Origin: Ridgeia piscesae | Taxonomy: Eukaryota; Annelida; Polychaeta; Sabellida; Siboglinidae | Reading direction: 5' to 3' | Length of the DNA: 64,000 nt | Assembly (NCBI GenBank): GCA_025642075.2 | Contig: JAODUO010001079.1 | Coordinates: 65,001-129,000 of the forward strand | Part shown: positions 11,869 to 21,115 of the stretch, piece after piece | Position numbering within the stretch: position 1 is the stretch's first letter | How the letters are laid out: every line of letters begins with the position of its first letter | Notes under the pieces: model-generated | The model's input: only the letters and a program-made list of their open reading frames with translations | Database searches by the model: none | Told to the model about the DNA's origin: nothing | Position numbers and translations under genes: made by a program

Positions 11869-12537
11869 TTAAGCATGACCTCGCTTTAAAAACCCATGTT
11901 GAGATGGGTTTATCAATTTATTTTTAACAAGAAAATCAACCAGGTGATCTTTAATTAGTCTTTCTAATAGTTTGCAAATCACCGATGTTAAACTCACTGG
12001 TCTATAGTTCTCTGACTTGTTTCTCGAACCTTTTTTAAATAATGGTATAATGTTTGCTTCTTTCCATTCTAGCGGAACTATTCCCTCCTCTAATGACAAA
12101 TTGAACACTGTTGCAAGCGGTATGCTGATTTGTTCTACAATTTCCAATAGTAATTTGGGAGGAATGCCATCCACTCCAGGTGATTTATTATCCTTCATAT
12201 CTCTTATTTTCATAGCTACCATTGTTGGGGTTACAATTAGTTCTCCTAAATAGTCAAACTCTCTCCCTTCGAACTTAGTCTCAAGTACTGGTAATATACT
12301 AATATCTTCCCTGGTAAACACCGAACTAAAGTACTCAATTAGGTTTTCTGCCATTAAGAATCCCTCTGTTATTGTGTTTCCATCACTACCTTCTAGAGGA
12401 CCGACCTTATCCTGAACTTTCTGCTTACTTCGAACATACGCATAAAAACTCTTGCTGTCATGGTTTATATTAAAAATTATGTTTTGTTCGTAGCTTCTCT
12501 TTGAATTTCTAATTTCAGCTGTAGCTTGCTTCTTCAC
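11869..12537 (-). pseudogene. CR1-like ORF2, reverse transcriptase N-terminal part
   Basis: This encodes the linker and the fingers region of a LINE reverse transcriptase. Visible motifs are KSPGVDGIPPKLL, WKEANIIPLFKKG and NYRPVSLTSVICKLLERL. The frame breaks at 11869, where one A is missing from a short A-run compared with copy 2, just after the SQHGFLK region. The frame upstream (the endonuclease) is also separated by indels. It would have copied LINE RNA at the target site; here it is a truncated remnant. Confidence 0.85.
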
Positions 12538-12564
12538 TTCCGGTATGTCTATATGTCTTCCACA

Positions 12565-14277
12565 TCATTTGCTTGTACTTGATTTTTCTAATGGCTTCCT
12601 TCGATAAGTGTTTCTTCTTTCACCGTTTGGGGGGACACATTTGTCAACGACGCAGTCAAATTCACTCTTTAAAATATTCCAACATTCTGTTGCTGTCTTA
12701 TTCTTCAGTGTGTTATTCCAGTCTATCTTTGCTAAATATTCCCTCATGTCCTTATATCTTCCTTTGTGAATTGTTTTCCTATACTTTATTTTTCTATTCC
12801 GTTCTCCCTTTACTTTGATAATAAAATGTATCTGGTTGTGATCACTACACCCCAGTGGCTCACATATCTTGACATTATCAACAAATTCCTTCTGTGAGCT
12901 CAATACTATGTCTAACACGTTCTCGCCCCTGGTTGCTTCTAACACATGTTGAGAAAGCAAACTATATTGTACTAAATTTAAAAACGCTTGATCCTCTCTC
13001 CCGGTACTCTGTAGAGATGTCCACTGTATATGCCCATGGTTAAAATCCCCCATAATACTACAGTCCCGTTTACTCACTTCTTTGATAGCGTTATGTATTT
13101 TTTCATTCTCTTCCATGCTTATGTTTGGATTCCGATACACTAACCCAACAGTTACTGTTGAGTTTCCTGTAACTATGTTACACCAGACAGCTTCTTCACA
13201 TTCTGCTTCTTTTTCTAATTTAATTTCATAAGCCTGGATGGATTCTTTAATATATAAAATAACTCCGTCTCCCCTTCTTCCTAATCTATCTTTCCTAAAC
13301 ATTACATATCCTGTCATTCCTAATTCGGCATCTGATATATCGGGTGTGGCCCAAGATTCAGTTATACCTATTATGTGAGGGTCAATATCTTCTACCATAA
13401 TGTTTAGTTCATTTCTTTTGTTTACTCTGCTCCTTGTATTTAAACAAACACATTTATAACCAAATTCCGTAGGGCTTTCCAGGCTGTTCTTTGCTGATGT
13501 CTTTTTGCTATCTTTATCTATGTTCTCGGAGAACACTGCTGCGCCCTTTCCGCTTAGATGGAGGCCATCTCTCATATACATGTCTTCTTTCCCAACAAGA
13601 TATCCCCACAAATCTACAAATCCAACTCCTTCTTCTTCACACATCTGCTCTAATAGTGCGTTAATTGCCATCCTCTTGCAGTTTCTAAATGTTGCTCCCC
13701 TTCCCCTCATCACTGGCAAGATTCCTGAGAGTATGATCTGTTCAACTCTTGTCTTCTTCAGTGTCTCTACCAACTCTCTGTATCTCTTTACTATCCTGGT
13801 TGTTCCATCCCTGTCTGCATTGTTCGTCCCTACATTTACTAATATAGACCCCCCTTGGCCATGCCCCAATACGTTCTCTACCCGTTCAGTCACATGCTCT
13901 ATCCTAGCCCCCGGAAGACAAACAACAACGTCTTCTCCTTTGCTTAATATCCTGTCTGTCTTTCGCAAAATGGAGTCTCCCATAAATACCCTTTCTGTTC
14001 TCAATGCCCCCTCGATCACTGCTTCAGAGTAGCTCCTCCTTTTTGCATCTCCCTGGTTGCTGACTTTCCCCCTGCCGCTTTCTCTGTTGTTCCTTTCTTT
14101 TCTGTCTCTTTTCTTCCCGTCATCGTCCTTGTTATTGACTTCCGTTTGGTCACAACTACTCTCACTTCCGTTCTTCCATTCGTCTTTCCAACTGTCGCAT
14201 CTACTTCTCTCATCTCCTGTCCCCTTGTCCCTCCCTCCTTCTCTACTGTTACTTTCTCCGCTGTCACCTTCCTGCAT
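12565..14277 (-). pseudogene. Fused CR1-like SGNH (ORF1) and endonuclease (ORF2) frame
   Basis: A single 570-codon minus-strand frame holds two domains normally on separate ORFs. The N-terminal third is charged and low-complexity. Next comes an SGNH hydrolase-like domain: block I FMGDSILRK, block III NVGTNN, and the Asp-His block DGLHLSGKGA. Then comes an apurinic-type endonuclease: LNTRS, GITESW, GDFNHGHIQW and SDHNQIHF. Compared with copy 2, 89 nt are missing after the FSEN codons. The loss removes the ORF1 stop and the ORF2 start region and joins the frames. SGNH-type ORF1 is known from CR1-like elements. Expression is doubtful because the downstream RT is deleted. Confidence 0.85.
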
Positions 14278-14546
14278 GTCATGTTTCCTGTTGTTCTTTC
14301 TCCATTTGTTTTCCTTGCAATCACCCTCCCTCCACTCTCCACCCCCTTCACAATATCCGTTAGCCTAGCTAAATCTGCTGTCAGACAGTCCACTTTCCAA
14401 CACCCTAAATATTGGAACGTAAACCCTTCCTTCGTTGTCTCTGACCAAGTTTTTCCGCACCCCCATACGGCAAAATCCACCAAGCTGTGGCAGTGGTTAC
14501 ACACCAAATGCCTCCTTGTCTTCACTTGCCGCTTGCAAGGTGCCAT
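14016..14546 (-). CDS. CR1-like ORF1 N-terminal Cys-rich finger protein, copy 1
   Basis: The first ATG (14546) gives MAPCKRQ. The frame shows Cys pairs CNHCHS, GCGKTW and LGCWKVDC, reminiscent of the PHD-like or zinc-binding motifs found in some CR1/L2 ORF1 proteins. A basic Lys/Thr/Arg-rich tail follows. It ends at a stop after GGATLKQ and overlaps the SGNH frame by more than 250 nt in another phase. Copy 2 has the same arrangement. ORF1 proteins bind LINE RNA; nucleic-acid binding is inferred from the family and the basic tail. The start was moved from an upstream TTG to the first ATG. Confidence 0.6.
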   Translation of the reverse strand: MAPCKRQVKTRRHLVCNHCHSLVDFAVWGCGKTWSETTKEGFTFQYLGCWKVDCLTADLARLTDIVKGVESGGRVIARKTNGERTTGNMTCRKVTAEKVTVEKEGGTRGQEMREVDATVGKTNGRTEVRVVVTKRKSITRTMTGRKETEKKGTTEKAAGGKSATREMQKGGATLKQ

Positions 14547-15066
14547 ATTACGATTTGTCAAAATCAACTCTTAGTTTATACCAACTTAGTCTTTAGAAAG
14601 ACTGTTTGTTTATTGTGTACCACAACTGCAGCACACTTTATGTTATAAACAACTTACTACCTATGCTACCATGAACAATACGTTTAGTCTGTACTGGTAC
14701 CGTTCCCTAGCGGAAACGTTGGACACTACCTATATAAACAAACAAGGGTTTTCTACTAAAACGCTTGTTTATTTTTAATAACAATGATACCTATTCACAG
14801 TATTATCTGCTTTATCTCTTATATACTATATCAAATAAAGAGATTTGCTCAATCTTGTTTACAATTTGTCGAAGCCTAGATTACCCTATTATCACCCACT
14901 ATACTAATCTGTTCAAAAATACTGTTAACTAACAAACTTTAACCAAAACTTCTACTCAACATATGTCCAGTACCACTTTATGAATAACCTTAACACAAGA
15001 ATAATACTTATCAATCAGTATTTCCGCTTGTTTTTCACATTTTATACACCACCAATTTCAAACCTC

Positions 15067-16481
15067 AACCCAACCCAAACGATTTTCACTTATTAACATA
15101 TACGCAGCTAGTTGCAGGAGCGAGTCCAGAAAGGATACTCTAGGCCGAGGCAAACATCTCCAACTGCACAGCTCGTTGTCCGCCAAAACAAACGGTAAAA
15201 CTACAATTTTATATATATTATAGTCTGAGGTCTAAGCCGGAGCTTCAGAACTATTCCGGTGTCTCGTTAACGCGCGTTCGTGTTAACATGCTCTCAAGGT
15301 GTCAGATCATGACATCGATTGGAAGGTGGGATGAAATAAAACATTTGTTGCCACCGCGCCGCCATAACTTCAACTTCTTTGAGCCTAAACGGAGGCACAT
15401 TCCAAAGGTCTAGTGCCTACATGTCCCATGAATCTGCACATGTATTATCGCACCAACCATTCCTTTACAAGAACACGGACGACAGTCTTTCTGGTAATCT
15501 ATTGGGAATGTATGTGCTTAGTTTATAAACACATCAGTCATAACCAGGACGTTCTCCACATGGGTGGTTCTTGGTTCCAGTAACGTGAAATGGCAGTTTT
15601 CAAAGTAATTCATTAACAAATATACCAATGGCATATTTTTACTTATTTACTTAGATAACCCATAAAGGTAAGACAATATTATTATTATGCCTAATGATAA
15701 AGTAATAAAAAATTACATTATGATAACCTGGCTATGGGTGCTGCCGCATTGTGAAGGGCAAATACAATGAAGTGTGCCATGTCACACTGGCAACGGTTGT
15801 CAACCAGTGGGAATGAGCTAGGAGGATAAATGTAAGGCATGGCTTGGGACAAAATAATCAAAACGACTGCTGTAAAATGGAAGTGCTGGTGGCAGTACGC
15901 CTAGTTCGAATGTCAGAAATCTCTTCCTCTGAAGAATAGTTTCATAACGGCGTCTCTTGCAGTGTCCTGACCATTAATTAAATCTGAATTATTAAAACAC
16001 ATCCCACCGAAATAAAGGGCGTGTCCGGAGTCATTGTGGACATCCCTGGATCCGGCCTAAACACGAATAGGACAGCAGAGCAACTGCGTGGGTTAAACTT
16101 TATGGACACTTGGATAGTTGTTATGTTACATATTTATATTGAAAACCACTCATTTCATGCATAGCTTTTGACTATTGTTTCACTGAGTGAACTGTTACGA
16201 AGATTGTGCACATGTGCATGAAAATTAAGGACGTTGTTAAACAGGGATTACCAGGCATCATGGTTATTACATGCTTGTAACTCTGCCATGGACAGTCCCA
16301 AGCCCGGCTGGAAAAAAACCAGGAGGTTTGGGCAAAGGGTTAACAACCCTTTCCCGTAAAACAAACAGATTATTACGAAAACATCGACCAAAGGAACTCT
16401 ATTGAACTTGGGCGAGGGAGGGCCTCCTGGGGAAAGTATGAACGCCATGCAAGCGAAAGCCGTAAGGAAGCTACATCGCCG
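15067..16481. other. Unique sequence, possibly including a LINE 5' UTR at its right end
   Basis: No host gene was recognised. From about 16237 the sequence just before the endonuclease reads as stop-interrupted residues, and may be the 5' UTR of the RTE-like LINE whose coding part begins at 16482. The boundary cannot be fixed from one copy. Confidence 0.35.
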
Positions 16482-16753
16482 ATGCCCTTCTTGTCTTCCA
16501 AGAAAATCTCAAAAATAGGAACATGGAACGTGAGAACCATGTTCGAAGCAAAGAAAGCAGCACAAATAGCAAGGGAACGACGGACGTACAACATCACAGT
16601 ATTAGGGCTATGTGAAACGAGGTGGACACAGTCTGGACAAGTCAGACTGAATTCCAGAGAAATGATTCTGTACTCGGGGCATGAAGAGGAAGATGCACAT
16701 TATACAGAAGGCGTGGCACTCATGTTGTCACATGAGGCACAGCATGTTCTCAT
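16482..16753 (+). pseudogene. RTE-like LINE endonuclease, N-terminal fragment
   Basis: The frame contains IGTWNVRTMFEAKKAAQI and VLGLCETRW, the opening of an apurinic endonuclease domain common in RTE-like (craniofacial-development-protein-2-like) elements. It is cut at 16753 by the LTR element. The rest of the endonuclease resumes near 21116, but about 100 residues of the domain centre, including the expected GDMN-type motif, are absent. It is non-functional. Confidence 0.8.
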
Positions 16754-16883
16754 TGTAATGATAAGGTCAATCATAAAATCATCACTTGGCTAACGTCCTG
16801 CATGGCAGTGCGTGTTCATGTACAACATTAAACTATTGTACAACATGGTTGGTTGTCTTCAAGTACAACAACATACAATTACA
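16754..16883 (+). repeat. Putative 5' LTR of the Gypsy element, 130 bp
   Basis: The interval begins TGTAATG and ends AATTACA, so it has a 6-bp TGTAAT/ATTACA terminal inverted repeat with canonical TG...CA ends. It stops immediately before a primer-binding site. The length is short but within the range of this lineage. There is no second copy to confirm it, so the start is inferred from the inverted termini. Confidence 0.55.
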
Positions 16884-16895
16884 TGGTGGCAGCGG
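16884..16895 (+). other. Primer-binding site, tRNA-Leu type
   Basis: TGGTGGCAGCGG is the reverse complement of CCGCTGCCACCA. To my recollection this is the 3' end, including CCA, of animal tRNA-Leu species such as AAG/TAG. It would prime minus-strand DNA synthesis. It abuts the LTR directly. Confidence 0.6.
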
Positions 16896-16961
16896 CGAGA
16901 TAACCCAGGTAAGACTGCCCAAGCCTTGCTATCCAAGCGATAATGATACCGCTCGATACCA

Positions 16962-17830
16962 ATGAAACAAGCGAAGCAAATACGGCAAAATAAATGTATG
17001 CCACACATGGAGTGGACCAGCGCAGACCTGCCTAAGACATTTAAACTTTTTAAGCAAAAATGTCAACTATACTTTAGCGTAAAAGATGTAAAAAAAGGCC
17101 AAACAAGTGGACCACATTCTGCTATTGTCAGGAGAGGAAGGACTAAAATGTTTTAATTCGTTGACTCTAACACACACCGAAAAAAAATGATCCTGATCAC
17201 ATATGGAAAAGATTCGAACAACAAATCGAACCTAAACACAATTTTTATGTCGCTCGTTTATACCTTCAAAGTTACAGACAGCAAGATTGTGAGTCAGTAG
17301 ACGACTTCATCACAAGACTGAAATTGCAAGCACAAAATGCGACTTTCGCGATGACAGGGAGACAAACGAACGTGTGCTGGAGCAATTCATTGCCGGAATA
17401 AGACACATGGAATTGCAAAAAGAGCTGTTGAGCACAGCTCGACTTCACAACAGCACAAGCTTTGGAATGAGGTAGAACATTTGAAGCTTCAATAGCTCAT
17501 ATGAAACAATTACCTGAGACACAAGGAACTAACGTCAATGCTATGAGAACATTTCCTATAAGGAAATGCTACAACTGTGGCGGCAACCACCTGAGTGACA
17601 CACGGGATCAGTGTCCAGCATACGGGACAATATGCAACAATTGTGGAAAGCCCAACCATTGGGGCAAAGTATGTAGACTAACAAAACAGAGAAGATCGAA
17701 GTCAAGAGATAGGCCGCAGAAAAGGCAGTTTAGACCCCAACATCAGTCAATGAGTAGACGTGGATATAATGGCCGTCAGAAAGGTATTGTACATTCTACC
17801 ACGGGGACAATCAAGAGAGTGCATGGCTGA
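16962..17830 (+). pseudogene. Gypsy gag remnant with two zinc knuckles
   Basis: A capsid-like N-terminal stretch (16962-17156, with WTSADLPKTFKLFKQKC) is separated by frameshifts from the nucleocapsid part (17501-17830). That part shows CYNCGG...H and, after a short linker, the regular CNNCGKPNHWGKVC knuckle, followed by an Arg/Lys-rich tail. Gag packages element RNA. The frame is broken several times between 17156 and 17501. Confidence 0.75.
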
Positions 17831-18119
17831 ACATTTTCAACACATGTCGTTTGCTGAAACAAAGATCAGCAGTGTTGACACACGCGATGAAGTATTCGCC
17901 ACACTGAACATCAAACTTGATTCAAAACCTGGAAATCACACACTCAAGCTGAAAGTAGACACTGGTGCACATAGTAACACACTCCCTCTTCGCATCTATC
18001 ATCGAATGCATCCAAAATGTCTAACAGCAGACGGTTACCCAAGACCTGGAGGGATTGTGAAACATCAACACACCATACTGCGTACAACGGAACACGAATT
18101 GAGCAGTTTGGTGTTGTGA
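17760..18119 (+). pseudogene. Gypsy protease remnant
   Basis: The frame includes LKLKVDTGAHSNTLPL, with the DTGA catalytic motif of retropepsins. It starts inside the end of gag in another phase, as is usual for a shifted pol frame. The frame ends early; downstream protease residues are in the 18017-18451 frame (GLPSLRQL region). Confidence 0.75.
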
Positions 18120-18401
18120 CGATTCCCTGCCAGTACAGCCATGGCCGCTGGTACGACACAAAATTCTTCCTAGTCGACACCGAGGGGCCAGGTATCCTTG
18201 GTTTACCCAGCTTGAGACAACTCGACCATGTGACGCTGCACTGCGCTGTCCAAGCAGACGAACGAAGCATCCAGAGTAACGAAAACAATGGTGTCCACAT
18301 TGACGATTTGTTGAAACAGTATCCAAATCAGTTTGACTGCATCGACAATTTCCACGGTGAATACCACATCGTAACGGTTCCACAAGTACAACCGGTGATA
18401 C

Positions 18402-19035
18402 ATGCTCCTAGGAAATGCCCAATCCTGCTCAAAGATGAGATTAAGAACTGACTGGGTGAACAGTTTGGCGTATTCGAGAAAACAAAACGGTAAGCTACGC
18501 ATATGTCTTGATCCCAAAGATCTTAACAAGGCCATTAAGAGATGTCATCATCACACTCCCACTCTCGAGGAGATCACACCCCAGTTCGCGGGATCCCAGC
18601 ATTTCTCCAAGCTTGATGCGAAGAACGGATATTGGTCTGTGAACCTAGACGCTGAGTCACAGCTGCTAACAACCAACCTTCAATTCGCCATTTGGAAGGT
18701 TTTGCTTCCAGCGCATGCCCTTTAGTATGTCCCACGACGTTTTCCAGCAACGGATGGACCGGATCCTGGAGCAATTTCCAGAAACCCTCGGAATCGCGGA
18801 TGACATCGCTGTGTACGGAAAGACGAAGACAGAACTCGACAAACACCTTCACAATTTGATGAAGGTGGCACGAGACAATGGACTTGTGTTTAACAGCGAG
18901 AAGTGTGCCATGAGGCAGGAGAGAATCCACTTCTTTGGCATGGTGTATGATGCAAAGGGAGTTCACCCCGATCCTGAAAGAGTGGAAGACATCAGAAATA
19001 CACCAGCTCCGACAAATAAGACATGTCTGCAATAG
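18402..19035 (+). pseudogene. Gypsy reverse transcriptase, frameshifted
   Basis: Two overlapping frames carry the domain: LRICLDPKDLNKAIKR and FSKLDAKNGYWSV in the first, and PFSMSHDVFQQRMD, IADDIAVYGKT, NGLVFNSEKC and FFGMVYDAKGVHPDP in the second. The catalytic Asp-Asp pair is kept. A frameshift sits between the two near 18700-18725, and the region upstream near 18451 is also broken, so no intact enzyme can be made. Confidence 0.85.
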
Positions 19036-19099
19036 TTGTTGGGGATAGCGACATTTATCTCTCCATTCGTTCCCCAACTCTCAGAACTCACAGCGAGAC

Positions 19100-19513
19100 T
19101 TGATTAAACAAGATGTTGACTTCCAGTGGAACGCGTCTCAACAAGAGGCATTCGCAAAGATCCAATACATGATCGCTACACAGACTACGCTAGTCTACTT
19201 CGACCGGAACAAGGAGACGACTATCCAGGTCGACGCATCGTCAAGAGGAATAGGGGCAGTGCTGCTCCAAGATAACAAACCAGTGGCGTTCGCCAACAAG
19301 TCGTTGACTGAGACGGAATGTCGTTACGCGAACATAGAAAGAGAGCTGCTGGCTGTAGTGTATTGCTGTGAGAGATTTCACACCTACATCTACGGGAGTA
19401 ACTTTGTGGTCGAGACCGATCACAAACCTCTAGAGATTATTAGCCTAAAAAACTCACATCAGCTCCATCAAGACTGCAACGCATGCTGTTGCGCATCCAG
19501 GGCTACGACATGA
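19100..19513 (+). pseudogene. Gypsy RNase H remnant
   Basis: The region WNASQQEAFAKIQ followed by TIQVDASSRGIGAVLLQ, ANIERELLAVVYCCERF and VETDHKPLE matches the RNase H-like domain that follows the Gypsy RT. The frame shifts at about 19450-19510 before the integrase. Confidence 0.8.
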
Positions 19514-19559
19514 CTATCAAGTATCGTCCAGGCCGAGACATGCTTGTCGCGGATGCTAT

Positions 19560-20786
19560 ATGTCGTGGTTACCAAGCAATCGACATGAGCCCATCGACCT
19601 TGACATAAAGGTGATATTTGTGCAGTTCAGCTCTGACAAGCTCAGTCAGCTGCAACAAGAGACCAAGAAAGACAACGATCTATCAACTCTCCGGGAATTC
19701 GTTGTAGACGGCTGGCTAGATTCGATGAAGGAGATGCCAACACAGCTGCGACAATATTGGTCGTACAGGGACGAACTATCAGTCGAAAATGGTATGCTGC
19801 TGAAGGGTGAACGAATTGTCATACTTCGAAGCATGCAGCAAAATATACTGCAACAAATCAATGCCGGACACCAAGGAGCTGAAAAGTGTAAACTGCGCGC
19901 GAGAAGTTGTGTCTTCTGGACAAGCATGAATACAGACATCGACAAAGTGGTTCACCAGTGTGCGACATGTCAAGAGTATCAATGTGCGCAACCAGCCGAG
20001 ACACTCAGAACACACGAAATACCAACACGCCCATGGCAGGTTGTTGGATCTGATCTGTGCTACTTTGATGGGCATGACCACTTAATAGTCGCGGACTACT
20101 ACTTAAAGTTTCCCATTGTTCGGAAGATTCCCACGGGACAATGTACCAGTCAGACTGTAGTGAGTATCACAAAGCACATCTTCTCCGAGCACGGCATACC
20201 ACCACGGGTTGTGACTGACAACGGGTCTCGGTATGACAGCGAAACCTATCGCAAGTTTGCGAAGGAATGGTGCTTCGACCATGTCACAAGTTTTCCACAC
20301 TATCCAAAGTCAAATGGATTTGTCGAACGCACAGTAAAAACAGTGTAAATGACCATGAAGAAAGCTAAATCTTCCAAACTCGATCCATATCTCGCTTTGT
20401 TATGCATTCGAACAACACCGGTAGACAACGTGTTGCCAAGCCCGGCAGAAATGTTGTATACAAGAAAAGTACAAGGCAACCTTCATGTGCGAATGAGAAA
20501 CAAATTTGGAAACAAAGATGAAATCTACGAGAGACTGCAACAACGACAAGAGATTCAAAGGACGAACCATGATCAGCACTCTCGTGATTTGTCACCACTG
20601 TTTCCAGGACAGAACGTCCGAATACAGACTCTTCCATCAAGGCTGTGGTCACCTGCAGCGGTACGGGAGAAATGTCAGGAACCGCGTTCCTATGTTGTGG
20701 AAACACAAAATGGAAGGGTGTTGCGAAGAAATAGGCGACATATACGAGTAGTAGAATCTGAGAAAAAAACGGTTCGATGTGAATGA
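19560..20786 (+). pseudogene. Gypsy integrase, split by one stop
   Basis: The first frame (19560-20348) has the zinc-binding region NAGHQGAEKC...CATCQ and the DDE core: D in GSDLCYF, D in VTDNGSRYD, and E in FVERTVKTV. A TAA follows; the same frame then continues (20349-20786) into the C-terminal region with PSPAEMLYTRKV and SPLFPGQNVRI. The usual first His of the HHCC motif is Asn here (NAGH instead of HxGH). Confidence 0.85.
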
Positions 20787-21115
20787 GACAGTCCAAACAC
20801 CCCAACCATGTGTGGTAGTTCAGAAAAACCAACTGTGTGTGACAGCAGGAAAGTGCGATTTGAGGACGAGAATCGGAAGACTCAACCCACCGTGCACAAC
20901 TACAGACAGAAGTTGGGTGGGTCGGAAGCGAACAGTGACGTTCCAGTGCACATAACAAGGTCACATGCTGTATTGTGACGGACAGTACAAAACGAGAACA
21001 GGCCGGGTGACCCGAAAACCTCGATGTTACGATCAGTAATACGAGTAATGTGGATGCATCATCGCATCAAGCAAATACTGTGACCGTATCTTGAAATGAC
21101 ACTGACGATAAAAAA

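Larger units (their letters stand above)
11374..15066 (-). mobile_element. CR1-like LINE, copy 1, internally deleted
   Basis: This non-LTR retrotransposon lies on the minus strand. From 5' (about 15066) to 3' (11374) it has a 5' UTR, ORF1 with a Cys-rich finger, an SGNH esterase-like domain, an endonuclease, the front half of the reverse transcriptase and a 3' UTR ending in a stem-loop. It aligns base by base with copy 2 at 44698-50260 from about 15066 inward. The palm of the RT, including the catalytic Asp-Asp box, and much of the thumb are deleted at about 11697, where IEKW-region sequence jumps to the ENIDRNIF-region. The copy cannot be autonomous. The clade call rests on the SGNH-bearing ORF1 and the EN/RT motifs. 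Confidence 0.9.
16754..21040 (+). mobile_element. Decayed Gypsy (Mag/SURL-like) LTR retrotransposon nested in an RTE-like LINE
   Basis: The order is a short 5' LTR, a tRNA-Leu-type primer-binding site, gag with zinc knuckles, protease, reverse transcriptase, RNase H and integrase: the Gypsy order. Motifs such as IADDIAVYG and NAGHQGAEKC are close to the Mag/SURL (K02A2.6-like) group. Many stops and frameshifts separate the domains. The C-terminal end of pol is near 21036 (a YKTRTGRV-type tail). No copy of the 5' LTR is visible after it, so the 3' LTR is missing or too diverged to see. LINE coding sequence lies on both sides. Confidence 0.88.
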
